Both the position numbers and the translations under genes were made by a program. A stretch of DNA of 64,000 bases from Novosphingobium sp. IK01. GTDB lineage: Bacteria; Pseudomonadota; Alphaproteobacteria; Sphingomonadales; Sphingomonadaceae. Shown piece by piece: positions 35,041-44,771 of the stretch. The DNA is taken from the NCBI RefSeq assembly GCF_033242265.1, contig NZ_BTFW01000001.1, positions 3,369,001 through 3,433,000 of the forward strand, in the 5' to 3' direction. A model generated the notes under the pieces. It worked only from the letters and a program-made list of their open reading frames with translations. It had not been told where the DNA came from and ran no database searches. Every line of letters begins with the position of its first letter. The stretch's first letter is position 1.

Positions 35041-35943
35041 GTGCGGCGGGTGTTGCGGGACTATGAGATCTCGCAACGCCGGGCCTGCGTGCTGATTGGT
35101 GTCGATCCCAAGAGCGCAGGCGACGGCCATGCCGGGGGCATGGCCCAAAGCCGAGCCCGGCGCGAACGCCCGCCTGACCATAGCGCCATCCGTGCCGCCA
35201 TGAAGGAGGTTGCGGGCAAGCGCCGCCGGTTTGGCTACCGGCGGATCGGCATCATGCTCGAACGCAAGGGGATGATCATGAACCACAAGAAGCTCTACCG
35301 GCTCTATCGGGAGGAAGGCTTGTCAGTGCGGCGGCGGCGTGGCCGCAAACGGGCGCGGGGCAGCCGCACGCCGATGCCCGTGCCGCTGGCACCGGGGGCA
35401 CGCTGGTCGATGGACTTTGTGTCCGACACCTTCGGCGCATCACGCAAGTTCATGATTTTGGCCATCAATGATGACTGCTTCCGCGAGAACCTGTGCCTGA
35501 TCGCGGATACCAGCATCTCTGGTGCCCGGGTGGCGCGTGAACTCGACACGCTGGTGCGGCTCTATGGCAAACCGGCCTGCATTGTCAGCGACAATGGCAC
35601 CGAATTCACCAGTCGGGCCATCCTCGAATGGGCCGGCAAGAATGGGATCGAGTGGCATTACATCGACCCGGGCAAGCCTCAGCAGAACGGGTTCATCGAG
35701 AGCTTCAACGGCTCGCTGCGCGATGAATTCCTCAACGAGGAACTGTTCGACAGCCTGGCCGATGCCCGCCGGAAGCTGGCCATCTGGCGCTACGATTACA
35801 ACCACGTCCGGCCACACTCATCTTTGGGAAATCGAACGCCTGCACAAGCGCGTCGAGCGTTCGAGCAGGACGAAGCCATCACGCACGACGCGCTTGTGCA
35901 GGCGCAGGGGGCATCGTATTTAACTGCTGGACTCTCGTTATGA
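35041..35943 (+). CDS. IS3-family OrfB (DDE integrase domain)
   Basis: 300 codons from the first ATG; the fused OrfAB would be made by -1 frameshift near 34995-35010. The rve integrase core shows [18 protein letters not shown] and the Glu in [14 protein letters not shown], and ends in [11 protein letters not shown]. An in-frame segment (about residues 25-39) around a perfect palindrome at 35125-35145 interrupts the usual DPK-x-RRERPPD sequence, as if about 40 nt had been inserted. Confidence 0.85.
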   Translation: MRRVLRDYEISQRRACVLIGVDPKSAGDGHAGGMAQSRARRERPPDHSAIRAAMKEVAGKRRRFGYRRIGIMLERKGMIMNHKKLYRLYREEGLSVRRRRGRKRARGSRTPMPVPLAPGARWSMDFVSDTFGASRKFMILAINDDCFRENLCLIADTSISGARVARELDTLVRLYGKPACIVSDNGTEFTSRAILEWAGKNGIEWHYIDPGKPQQNGFIESFNGSLRDEFLNEELFDSLADARRKLAIWRYDYNHVRPHSSLGNRTPAQARRAFEQDEAITHDALVQAQGASYLTAGLSL

Positions 35944-35969
35944 TCGAGGGACTGACGGGGGGCAGGTCA

Positions 35970-36154
35970 GCAGCATTAACGCCCTAAGGGCGACGCGGTT
36001 CGGGCAGAATTAAGGGGCAGCCAGCCATAGCCACCTGGACACCTCCATTTACCGCTCGCCATAGTTCAGACGGCCCGCGATTGCCTCGTTATCGAGCTGG
36101 GTAACTGACAAACACCGCGATTGGTGCGCCGCCAAATAGCGTGAACGTTTACAG
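35970..36154. other. Island remnant between two transposase genes
   Basis: 185 nt with no readable gene and stops in all frames. It is probably debris of a deleted IS end and of the lost 5' part of the primase gene. Confidence 0.4.
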
Positions 36155-36526
36155 CCAAGGCTGCTGTCTGATAATGGCCCCAGCTACATCGCGGGCGAAC
36201 TGGCCGAATATATCGAGGCCAACAAGATGAGCCACGTGCGCGGCGCCCCGTGTCATCCTCAGACCCAGGGCAAGATCGAGCGCTGGCACCAGACCCTGAA
36301 GAACCGCATCCTACTGGAAAACTACTTCCTGCCCGGCGACCTCGAGGCACAGATCAAGGCCTTCGTCGAGCACTACAATCACCAGCGATACCACGAGAGC
36401 CTGAACAACGTGACGTCCGCCGATGCCTACTTCGGCAGGGCCCCCGCCATCATCAAACAGCGTGAAAGGATCAAACGACAGACCATCGAGCATCGGCGCT
36501 TGCAACACCGCAAGCTCGCCGCCTAA
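36155..36526 (+). pseudogene. 3' remnant of another IS3-family transposase
   Basis: About 123 codons of the C-terminal integrase core: LLSDNGPSYIAGELAEYIEA, then HPQTQGKIERWHQTLKNRIL and EHYNHQRYHESLNNV, ending HRRLQHRKLAA. The N-terminal two thirds are missing and no start exists upstream. It is a different IS3-family member from the element at 34.7 kb and marks the right border of the island-like DNA. Confidence 0.85.
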
Positions 36527-36687
36527 CATCAAACCCCAGACGAGGCCCGCACTCCGCTAATTTACGCCGTGAGTTGTGCCGAATGTTCTGACGACGGACA
36601 GGCCGATGCGGCCTCGCGCGTTTGAAATTGTTCGGGGCGAGATCGTCCGGGTTGAAGATGTCCGGCGCAGGCTGCAAGCCTGACCTC

Positions 36688-37728
36688 ATGGAAAAGCACG
36701 ATATCATCATCGTCGGCGGGGGCCAGATGGGCCTTGCGCTCGGGTATTACCTGAAGCGGGCGAAGGCCGATTTCCTCATTCTGGATGCGGGCGAGGCTGC
36801 GGGCGGGGCCTGGCGCCATGGCTGGGATTCGCTGCGGCTGTTTTCCCCGGCGGGCTACAGTTCGCTGCCGGGCTGGCTGATGCCGCCGCCCGCGCACGAG
36901 GGCTATCCCACGCGCGATGACGTGATCGACTATCTCGAACGCTACGAGGCCCGTTTCGACCTGCCGATCAGGCGCCCGCTGGAGGTGACGGCGATTGCGC
37001 GGGCCGATCACGGGCTCGTGGTGCAGACTGGCGCCGGATGCTTTGCGGGCCGCGCTGTGGTCAGCGCGACGGGCACATGGTCGCATCCCTATGTGCCTGA
37101 TATTCCCGGGCGCGACTTGTTCCGGGGGCGGCAGATCCATTCTGCGCACTATGTGGGGCCCGATTCATTTGCCGGGCAGAGCGTGCTTGTCGTGGGCGGG
37201 GGCAACAGCGGCGCCCAGATCATGGCCGAAGTTGCCCCGCGCGCGCGGGCGCGCTGGGTCACCTTGCGCGAGCCGCTGTTCCTGCCCGACGAGGTGGATG
37301 GCCATGTCCTGTTCGAGCGGGCGGTGGCGCGCCTCAAGGCGGCCAGGCCCGATGGGCCGGTCGGCGGGATCGGCGACATCGTGGTCGTGCCCCCTGTGAA
37401 GGAAGCCCGCGCACGCGGCGATCTGGTGTCCGTCAGGCCGTTCGAGCGGATGACCGGGACCGGGGTGGTCTGGCCCGACCAGACGCAGACGCAAGTCGAT
37501 GCCGTCATCTGGTGCACGGGCTTCCGCCCCGCGCTCGACCATCTGCGCGGGCTTGGTCTCGTCGAGGAGGATGGCCGGGTCCGGGTCGAGGATCAGCGGG
37601 CGCTCGGGGAACCCCGCCTCTGGCTGGCTGGCTATGGCGACTGGACGGGGGCCGGCTCGGCCACCCTGATGGGCGCGGCGCGCACCGCCCGCGACCTTGC
37701 CGCGCGGCTGGTCCGCGATCTGGGATAA
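36688..37728 (+). CDS. Flavin-containing monooxygenase-like oxidoreductase (ArsO-like)
   Basis: A 346-aa FAD/NAD(P)H-dependent enzyme. It has the FAD site IIIVGGGQMGLALGYYL at the N-terminus, GGAWRHGWDSLRLFSPAGYSS, the FMO-type linker ATGTWSHPYVPDIPG, the NADPH site VLVVGGGNSGAQIMAE (about 165-180) and the C-terminal ATG-like VIWCTGFRPALDHL. Similar proteins are annotated as ArsO-like or Baeyer-Villiger-type monooxygenases. No ars genes are nearby, so the substrate is open. It is convergent with the MFS gene. Confidence 0.85.
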   Translation: MEKHDIIIVGGGQMGLALGYYLKRAKADFLILDAGEAAGGAWRHGWDSLRLFSPAGYSSLPGWLMPPPAHEGYPTRDDVIDYLERYEARFDLPIRRPLEVTAIARADHGLVVQTGAGCFAGRAVVSATGTWSHPYVPDIPGRDLFRGRQIHSAHYVGPDSFAGQSVLVVGGGNSGAQIMAEVAPRARARWVTLREPLFLPDEVDGHVLFERAVARLKAARPDGPVGGIGDIVVVPPVKEARARGDLVSVRPFERMTGTGVVWPDQTQTQVDAVIWCTGFRPALDHLRGLGLVEEDGRVRVEDQRALGEPRLWLAGYGDWTGAGSATLMGAARTARDLAARLVRDLG

Positions 37729-37774
37729 GCGCCTGATCGCGGATGCGAGGGGGCCGCTGGCGGCTGGCTGGTGT

Positions 37775-39163
37775 CTATGCGGGGGGGCGGGCGGCAGGGG
37801 CTGAAGCCTCGCCCAGCGCCAGCCCTTTGGTTTCCGGGGCGAGCAGGTGGGACACGATGCCTCCCGCCACGCAGATGGCCGCCGCGATCAGCATCGTGGG
37901 CGGCGTGCCCAGACGCTCCATCGCGATGGGCAGGAGGAAGGTTCCGGCCGCCGCGCCAATGCGCGAGGTGGCCGTGGCAAAGCCGACCCCCGCGCCCCGG
38001 ATCTCGGTCGGGAAGACTTCGGTCGGATAGAGGCTGCACAGCGCGGTCGAGACGGCGTTGAAGAAGAAGAATGCCGTGGCCGCGAGCGCCACGAACAGGC
38101 TGGGCAGGCCGGGCACCGCCACCAGCACGAGCGCGGCGGCGGAAATGAAGAACGGCGGGATGCCCAGACGGCGGCGGCCCCAGCGGTCGACCAGTGCCGT
38201 GCAGGCCAGCACGCCGAGCAGCGCGATGCCGTTGAGCGCGAGCCCCCCGGCCATGCCATCGCCCAGTCCCAGCTTGTGCAGCACGACCGGCGCGAAGGTG
38301 CCGATGGCGAAATAGGGAGTGACGTTGCAGACCCAGAATACCGAGGTGAACACCGTGGCGCGGCGATAGCGCGGGGCGAACAGGTGGCGGAACGAGAGCG
38401 CACCGCCCGGGTTGGTCGAGCGCAAGTCGCGGCGTTCCTCCTCGTGCATGTATTCAAGGGCGAGGGCTTCGGCTTCGTCGATCCGGCCCACGCTCATCAG
38501 CCAGCGCGGCGATTCCGGGGTGCCGAAGCGCATGAGCAGGACGATGAGCGTCGGTACCGCGCTGAGCGCGAGGATGAAGTGCCAGTCGACGGTAAAGTGG
38601 ACGGTGAGCGCCCAGGCCAGCGCATAGGCTGCCAGATAGCCCGCATACCAGCCGATCTCCTGGACCGACATCAGCAATCCGCGGATCTTCGCGGGCGCGA
38701 ATTCGGCCAGCATCGGCCAGCCCACGGCATAATCGGCGCCGATGGCAATGCCCATGACGAGGCGCACCGCAAACAACTGGCCGGGCGTGACGACGAAATA
38801 CTGGGCGAGCGAGCCCAGCAGGAAAATCGCAAGGTCGATCGTGAACATCGGCTTGCGGCCGATCCTGTCGGCCAGCAACCCGCCCATGGGGCCCCCGATC
38901 AGGATGCCGATCAGCGCCGAGGCGCCGATCAGGCCTTCCCAGCTGGTGGAGAGCTTCAGGTCGGCGGTGATGCCGGGCATCAGGATGCCGACCGCGCCCA
39001 GGATGAAGCCGTCGATGAACATGCCGCCCGAGATCATGAAGGTCAGCCGGGCGATGAAGCGGCGCTGCCGGGCATTGTCCGCAGGAACGGGATCGGCGTC
39101 TGCGGGAGAGGCTTGGGCAGGAACCGTGGGGAACACGCCGGAAGGAGAGGGCCTGGAGATCAC
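37775..39163 (-). CDS. MFS transporter, sugar/organic-acid (metabolite:H+ symporter) type
   Basis: A 462-aa inner-membrane protein with 12 predicted helices. The MFS motifs GGLLADRIGRKP (loop 2-3), RLVMGIAIGADYAVGWPMLAEFAP and LVDRWGRRRLG are clear, as is PTEIRGAGVG. A GTG start at 39163 is chosen because GGAG lies 8 nt upstream; the region further upstream is promoter. It shares a divergent regulatory region with a TonB receptor in a uronate gene cluster, so uptake of hexuronates or oligouronides across the inner membrane is the likely job (inference). Confidence 0.85.
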   Translation of the reverse strand: MISRPSPSGVFPTVPAQASPADADPVPADNARQRRFIARLTFMISGGMFIDGFILGAVGILMPGITADLKLSTSWEGLIGASALIGILIGGPMGGLLADRIGRKPMFTIDLAIFLLGSLAQYFVVTPGQLFAVRLVMGIAIGADYAVGWPMLAEFAPAKIRGLLMSVQEIGWYAGYLAAYALAWALTVHFTVDWHFILALSAVPTLIVLLMRFGTPESPRWLMSVGRIDEAEALALEYMHEEERRDLRSTNPGGALSFRHLFAPRYRRATVFTSVFWVCNVTPYFAIGTFAPVVLHKLGLGDGMAGGLALNGIALLGVLACTALVDRWGRRRLGIPPFFISAAALVLVAVPGLPSLFVALAATAFFFFNAVSTALCSLYPTEVFPTEIRGAGVGFATATSRIGAAAGTFLLPIAMERLGTPPTMLIAAAICVAGGIVSHLLAPETKGLALGEASAPAARPPA

Positions 39164-39335
39164 GTCGAACGCTCCGCAAGTTTTCCATCGGGACCATCGC
39201 CGCATCACGGGCGGCGGGCAGCGAAAACAGAGGGTATTTCCGGCAATTGGGTATGGAGACATCGGATTGGTGCGTCCCCCGGCAGGTCCGGCCCGGACAA
39301 GGGGCCGGGGAAGGAACGGACAGGGGGATGACATC

Positions 39336-39377
39336 ACATATGTTCACATGTGTCAATTTAATGTTCTCATGTGAACC
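39336..39377. promoter_or_regulatory. Two operator-like palindromes in the MFS/TonB divergent region
   Basis: TGTTCACATGTGTCA (39341-39355, with the adjoining palindrome ACATATGT at 39336-39343) and TGTTCTCATGTGAAC (39362-39376) are near-copies starting 21 bp apart, two helical turns. They lie about 180-210 nt before the MFS start. A weaker related element, TGTTCATGTGTGTACA, lies at 39649-39664 nearer the receptor gene. The GntR/FadR protein at 44.8 kb is the obvious candidate binder (inference). The rest of the 665-nt gap shows no gene. Confidence 0.5.
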
Positions 39378-39828
39378 TTGCGGCATCGCGCAGAGGGGAA
39401 CGGCGCACGGAACGCTGATTTTCCCGCCTGGAAAGGGGCCGCCGGAAGGGGCGGGGCGGGTTATGGGACGATTGATCAGCAAACCCGGATGCCGGGCATA
39501 ATTTGCAGTAATGATGGGCCTGGCCGGCTGGATTCGGCACTTTGCCTCGCACAAGCACATTGATTGTTGTGGTTTATTTCACATAAACACACTTTGCATC
39601 CGCAATGTGCCGGGGGCCGGGGCTGGCGGACATATTCGTTGCATTCAATGTTCATGTGTGTACATTTTTTCTGCGCGTTTGCGGAATCGGGCAGATGATC
39701 CGAGGCGAAACAGGGCGCGCAGCCGATCTGTGATCTTTTTTACTGTTGGACTTGGCCCGCCGAACGGTGACGTTTCGGTGAGGGGGGCCTGTTGCATAAA
39801 AAATCAAGCAATCGTGAGGGTATGCATC

Positions 39829-42540
39829 ATGAGCGAACGCAACAGTTCGAGAACGCCGATCCGTTCAAAAATGGGGACCAATCTGAAAATGTCGGCCGCC
39901 GCCGGGGTGCTGGCCTTTGCGCTGAGCCCTTCGGCCTGGGCGCAGGAGGCCGCATCCGCGCCCGTAGCGCCTGCAACGCCCGCGTCCGTGGCCCCGGCGA
40001 CCACCGACAATGGCGGCCTGACCGATATCGTCGTGACAGCCACCCGCCGTTCGGAAGCGGCCAACAAGATCCCGCTGGCGATTCGGGCGCTGGGCGGCGA
40101 GGCGCTGCGCGACCTGCATGTCTCGAACCTTGAAGACCTCGTCGCGCAGATGTCGAACGTGCGGTCGGCCTCGCGCGGGCCGGGTGTGTCCTCGATCTAC
40201 ATTCGCGGCCTTTCGTCCGATACGCCCGGCGCGCAGTTCATGGGCACCGTGGGCGTTCAGCCCAACGTCGCGCTCTATCTCAACGATGCGCCCAGCTCGA
40301 TGCCGGGGCGCAACCTCGATATCTATCCGGTCGATCTCAACCGCGTCGAGGTTCTGGCCGGGCCCCAGGGCACGCTGTTCGGTGCCAGTTCGATGGGCGG
40401 TGCGATCCGCTACATCACCAGCAAGCCCGACCTGACCAGGTGGGGCGGGGGGATCAACGGCTCGGTCTCGGCGACCTACAGCGCGGCGATGAGCGGCGAG
40501 GTCGATGGCTATATCAACATCCCGATCGTCAAGGACAAGCTGGCCCTGCGCGTCACCGGCTATTTTGACCATCAGGGCGGCTACATCGACAATGTCTACG
40601 GCGAATACCAGATGCCCTTCGATGGCCATGTCGGCGAGGCCGGGCAATTGCCCACGGGCAACCCGCTGCTGGTCTCGCGCGCGCTGGCTTCGTGCGTGGG
40701 GGTCACCAACTGCACCGGCTCGGGGTATACGCCGCCGATCCGGCAGAAGATCAACAATGCCGCTTACGTCAAGAACAACTACAACGACGCCGAATACAAG
40801 GGCTTCCGCGCGGCGCTGACCTACCAGATCGACCCCGACTGGTCGATCGATGTCATGCACATGCGCCAGAAGCTGACTTCCGATGGCGTGTTCGACTACC
40901 AGCCCGACATCGGCGACCTCAAGGTGCACAAGTTCGGGCCCAACACGCTCAAGGACAACTTCGACGTCACCACGCTCAACATCAACGGGCGGATCGGCGC
41001 GCTCACGGTGCTCTATGCCGGGTCCTATGTTCACCACGAGGCGCAGCAGACCGCCGACTATTCGGGCTATTCGAACGTCGGTCTCTATCTGCCCTATTAC
41101 GAGTGCGACGCGGGCGTCTATTACAATTCGATGAGCAATGCGGGGAACACCTGCTACACGCCGGGCAAGTCGTACCGGATCAAGAGCGTCAACAAGCGCC
41201 TGACCAACGAGTTGCGCATCGTTTCGCCCGCCGACAAGCGGATCCGTGGCACGCTGGGCGTGTTCTATGATGTCAACAAGCTGCGCGACAACACCGACTG
41301 GCTCTATTCCCAGGTTGCCGCCGGCTACATCTATCCGCGTTCGGTCAACCCGAGCCTTTCGGCCAACGACTATGGCGTCAAGCCGACCGAGGTGACGTTC
41401 TTCAACGACACCTATCGTCTCGACAAGCAGTTCGCGGTCTATGGCGAAGTGTCGATCGACATCATCCCCCATCACCTGACCCTGACCGGCGGCGCGCGCT
41501 ATTATCGCGAGACGGCCTCGATGACCGGGTCTTCGGACGGCAGCTTTGGCGGCGCGCGCGGGGTCTATGACCCGGCCACCGGCACTTACAGCGCGGCGGC
41601 CAATCCGCCCGCCTACTACAACATCAGTGCCGACTTTTCACAGACCCTCGCGGGGCTGAGCCCGGCCCACTACAACGGGGTGATCCCCAAGGCGAACCTG
41701 ACCTACAAGTTCGACAGCGGCTCGCTGATCTATGCGACCTATTCGGAAGGGTTCCGTCCGGGCGGGTTCAACCGCCGTCCGTGCCGCACCAATACCCCCG
41801 AATGCGTGAGCCTGCGCTATTACCGGCCCGACCATGTCAACAACTATGAAGTGGGCTGGAAGCTCTCGGCGCTCAACCACAGGCTCCAGTTCAATGTGGC
41901 GGCCTACATCATCCGCTGGACGAACGTGCAGATGTCGGTGTTCGACCAGAACATCTCGAACCAGACTTTCACCAACAACCTTCTCAATGCCCGCATCCAT
42001 GGCATCGAGGGCGATCTGGCCTGGCGCGCAACGCGCGAACTGACGGTCAATTCGTCGTTCTCGTACAACGATTCCAAGGTCACCGACTATGTCCTGCCGA
42101 TCTCGGCGCTGGTGCCGCTGGGCAGCCCTCTGGCGATGAGCCCGAAGTTCCAGTTCTCGGTTACCGGGCGCTACCAGCGCGAACTGGCCAATGGCTTCAA
42201 GCCATTCATCCAGGCCAGCGTGCGCCATGTGTCGTCGTCGATTTCTTCCGACGTGGCCAATACCTCGATCCGCTGGACGGGCTCGACCGTCACCTACAAC
42301 GGGGTGACCGTCAACAACGGCGATCCGATCTCGCCGCAGATCACCTCGCTCAGGCAGGGCGGCTATGAAATGCTCGACATTTCGCTGGGTGTCTCGCGCG
42401 ACAAGTGGACGCTCGAAGTTTACGGCAAGAACCTGACCAATGCCCGGCCCGAGCTGTTCCGCTCGCTGACCGAGGGCGAATACCGCACGACGACCGCACG
42501 CCCGCTGACGGTGGGCCTGCGCGGTTCGTACAACTTCTGA
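39829..42540 (+). CDS. TonB-dependent outer-membrane receptor
   Basis: A 903-aa protein with a signal peptide (FALSPSAWAQE), a TonB box-like DIVVTATRRSE near residue 65, a plug domain (DLVAQMSNVRSASRGPGVSS, VEVLAGPQGTLFGASSMGG) and a C-terminal beta-barrel ending in the outer-membrane signature SYNF. It imports large substrates using TonB energy. The gene cluster suggests oligouronides or a plant-derived glycoside (inference). Start ATG 39829 has GAGGG about 9 nt upstream. Confidence 0.92.
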   Translation: MSERNSSRTPIRSKMGTNLKMSAAAGVLAFALSPSAWAQEAASAPVAPATPASVAPATTDNGGLTDIVVTATRRSEAANKIPLAIRALGGEALRDLHVSNLEDLVAQMSNVRSASRGPGVSSIYIRGLSSDTPGAQFMGTVGVQPNVALYLNDAPSSMPGRNLDIYPVDLNRVEVLAGPQGTLFGASSMGGAIRYITSKPDLTRWGGGINGSVSATYSAAMSGEVDGYINIPIVKDKLALRVTGYFDHQGGYIDNVYGEYQMPFDGHVGEAGQLPTGNPLLVSRALASCVGVTNCTGSGYTPPIRQKINNAAYVKNNYNDAEYKGFRAALTYQIDPDWSIDVMHMRQKLTSDGVFDYQPDIGDLKVHKFGPNTLKDNFDVTTLNINGRIGALTVLYAGSYVHHEAQQTADYSGYSNVGLYLPYYECDAGVYYNSMSNAGNTCYTPGKSYRIKSVNKRLTNELRIVSPADKRIRGTLGVFYDVNKLRDNTDWLYSQVAAGYIYPRSVNPSLSANDYGVKPTEVTFFNDTYRLDKQFAVYGEVSIDIIPHHLTLTGGARYYRETASMTGSSDGSFGGARGVYDPATGTYSAAANPPAYYNISADFSQTLAGLSPAHYNGVIPKANLTYKFDSGSLIYATYSEGFRPGGFNRRPCRTNTPECVSLRYYRPDHVNNYEVGWKLSALNHRLQFNVAAYIIRWTNVQMSVFDQNISNQTFTNNLLNARIHGIEGDLAWRATRELTVNSSFSYNDSKVTDYVLPISALVPLGSPLAMSPKFQFSVTGRYQRELANGFKPFIQASVRHVSSSISSDVANTSIRWTGSTVTYNGVTVNNGDPISPQITSLRQGGYEMLDISLGVSRDKWTLEVYGKNLTNARPELFRSLTEGEYRTTTARPLTVGLRGSYNF

Positions 42541-42549
42541 AGCCAGCAA

Positions 42550-42583
42550 GGGGCGGCGCCATGCGGGGCCGCCCCGCTTTTTT
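42550..42583 (+). terminator. Terminator after the TonB receptor gene
   Basis: Stem GGGGCGGC (42550-42557) with GCCGCCCC (42568-42575) followed by GCT6, 10 nt after the stop codon. Confidence 0.8.
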
Positions 42584-42710
42584 GACCGGTTTCTTTTTTT
42601 GGATGGCCTGCTGAAAATCAGGCCTTGATTCCGGGGGCCGCCGGTGGCGAACTCAGAGTCCGAGGGTCGGGCTCTCAGGCGCCCGGCAAGCGGAAGGAAA
42701 TGCTGCCACG

Positions 42711-44687
42711 ATGACGCAGCTTGCGTTCGAGACTGCCGATATTCCCGGCCTGCTCCGGGACATTCAGGGCGCCATGCAGCGCGGCGATCTGGCCGGGGCG
42801 GGGGCGCGGGTTGCGCAAGTTCTCCGGCGCGAGCCCGACAATCGCGACGGCCTCTATCTCGACGCGGTGGTGCGCCGCTATCAGGACGATCTGGCCGGGG
42901 CGCTGGCCGCGCTCGATCACCTTCTCGCGCTCTATCCCGCCCATGGCCGCGCCTTGCAGGAGCGCGGGCACTGCCTTCTGGCGCAGGGCGACCGGGCGGG
43001 CGCTCTGGCCGCCTATCAGGGCGCGGTGGCCACCAATGCGGCGCTGCCCGCCGCGTGGCGGCGGCTGGCCGAGCTTCAGGAGGGCGACGCGGCCGACTAT
43101 GCGCTGGCCCAGCACGATTATCTGGCTGCCCTGCCACCGCCCCTGCTCGGGGTGGCGGGCATGATTCAGGAAAACCGGCTCTCGCAGGCCGAGGCGCTGT
43201 GCCGCCAGTTCCTTCAGGCCAACCCCACCCATACCGAGGGCATGCGCCTGCTGGCCGAGATCGCGCAGCGGTTTCAGGTTGTCGACGAGGCTGAATTTCT
43301 GCTCGAATCCGCCATCGCGATCGAGCCTGACAATATCGGCGCGCGCTATGACTATGCCCGCGTGCTCAACAAGCGGCAGAAATTCGCCGAGGCGCTCGAC
43401 CAGGCCCGGCACTTGCGCCGGATCGATCCGGGCTCGATGATGATCGCCTCGCTCGAAGCCGACCAGAACCTTGCCGTCGGCAATTTCGACGCGGCGCTGG
43501 AGCATTATCGCCAGCGCGTGGCCGATCATCCGCGCAATCCGGGCTATCACCTGACCCTCGGCCACGTCCTCAAGACGGTCGATGCCATCCCCGAGGCGCT
43601 CGCCGCCTATCGCGCGGCCTATGGCCTGCGCCCCGATTTCGGCGCGGCCTACTGGAGCCTTGCCAACCTCAAGACCTACCGCTTCGACGATGCCGAACTG
43701 GCGCAGATGGAAGCGCAGGAGCAACAGCCCCGCACCGCGCTGGCCGACCGCTACCATTTGTGCTTCGCGCTGGGCAAGGCGCTGGAAGACCGGGGGCTCT
43801 ACGACCGCGCCTTTGCCTGTTACGAGCGCGGAAACCGCCTCAAGCGCGAGGAAGTCGGCTATGACTGGCGCCGTCTGGCGCGCGAGATGCAGGACCAGAT
43901 CGACATTTGCGACGCCGGTTTCATCGCCGCGCTGGGCGAGGGGGGGCACACCGCGCCCGATCCGATCTTCATCGTCGGTCTGCCGCGCGCCGGCTCGACC
44001 CTGCTCGAACAGATCCTCGCCAGCCACAGCCAGGTCGAGGGCACGATGGAACTGCCCAATATCCTGGCCCTCGCGCACAAGCTGGGCGGGCGGCGCCGGG
44101 TGGGGCAGGCTTCGGCCTATCCGGCCAACATGGCTGATCTTTCGCGCGACGAGCGGCGCGCGCTGGGCGAAGCCTATGTTCGCGATACGGCCATTCACCG
44201 CAAGCTTGGCAGGCCGTTCTTCATCGACAAGATGCCCAACAATTTTCGCCACATCGGCCTGATTCACGCGATCTTGCCGAATGCGCGGATCATCGACGCG
44301 CGCCGCAGCGCGATGGGCTGCTGTTTCTCGGGCTTCAAGCAACTCTTCGCCGAGGGCCAGGAGTTCACCTATGGGCTTGAGGAAGTGGGGCGCTACTACC
44401 GCGACTATGTGCGGCTGATGGACCACTGGGACACCGTGCTGCCGGGCAAAGTTTTGCGCGTGCAGTACGAGGACGTGGTCGACGACCTCGAAGGGCAGGT
44501 GCGCCGCCTGCTCGATTTCCTCGGCCTGCCGTTCGAGGAGGGGTGCATCCGCTTCCACCAGACCGAACGCGCGGTGCGCACGGCCAGCTCGCAACAGGTG
44601 CGCCAGCCGCTCTATCGCAGCGGCGTCGACCAGTGGGAGCACTTCTCGGCCTACCTCGACCCGCTGCGCGCCGCGCTCGAAGCATAG
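42711..44687 (+). CDS. TPR-repeat sulfotransferase
   Basis: A 658-aa protein. Roughly residues 1-410 form tetratricopeptide-like repeats (GALAALDHLLALYPAHGRAL, EFLLESAIAIEPDNIGARYD). The C-terminal part is a PAPS-dependent sulfotransferase domain with the 5'-phosphosulfate loop IFIVGLPRAGSTLLEQILASH (about 419-438), the 3'-phosphate region INARxxDARRSAMGCCFS-like (IIDARRSAMG) and YEDVVDDLEGQVRRLLDFLGL. TPR-sulfotransferases often sit next to TonB receptors in sphingomonads and Caulobacter; their acceptor is unknown. No signal peptide is seen. Confidence 0.87.
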   Translation: MTQLAFETADIPGLLRDIQGAMQRGDLAGAGARVAQVLRREPDNRDGLYLDAVVRRYQDDLAGALAALDHLLALYPAHGRALQERGHCLLAQGDRAGALAAYQGAVATNAALPAAWRRLAELQEGDAADYALAQHDYLAALPPPLLGVAGMIQENRLSQAEALCRQFLQANPTHTEGMRLLAEIAQRFQVVDEAEFLLESAIAIEPDNIGARYDYARVLNKRQKFAEALDQARHLRRIDPGSMMIASLEADQNLAVGNFDAALEHYRQRVADHPRNPGYHLTLGHVLKTVDAIPEALAAYRAAYGLRPDFGAAYWSLANLKTYRFDDAELAQMEAQEQQPRTALADRYHLCFALGKALEDRGLYDRAFACYERGNRLKREEVGYDWRRLAREMQDQIDICDAGFIAALGEGGHTAPDPIFIVGLPRAGSTLLEQILASHSQVEGTMELPNILALAHKLGGRRRVGQASAYPANMADLSRDERRALGEAYVRDTAIHRKLGRPFFIDKMPNNFRHIGLIHAILPNARIIDARRSAMGCCFSGFKQLFAEGQEFTYGLEEVGRYYRDYVRLMDHWDTVLPGKVLRVQYEDVVDDLEGQVRRLLDFLGLPFEEGCIRFHQTERAVRTASSQQVRQPLYRSGVDQWEHFSAYLDPLRAALEA

Positions 44688-44771
44688 CGCGCGCGCTTCT
44701 GTGCCTGCCGTCTGTGGACGTGCCGGGCAAACGCTCCTATCGCTGGCCTCGGGCAATAAGGCGAGAGGGTT

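Larger units (their letters stand above)
34687..35969 (+). mobile_element. IS3-family insertion sequence
   Basis: 1283 bp with terminal inverted repeats starting TGACCTGCCCCCCG at both ends. It holds overlapping orfA and orfB. The 3-nt flanks differ (CTC before, GCA after), so no target duplication is visible and the right flank has probably been replaced by deletion. It separates the decayed primase gene from its 5' end. Confidence 0.85.

Noticed and set aside
20205..36690. A direct repeat of the tRNA-Ser 3' end marking the right island border
   Set aside because: Scanned by eye for CCCGCTCCGCCA-like sequence around the right border; only weak matches such as CACTCCGCTAATT near 36550 were seen.
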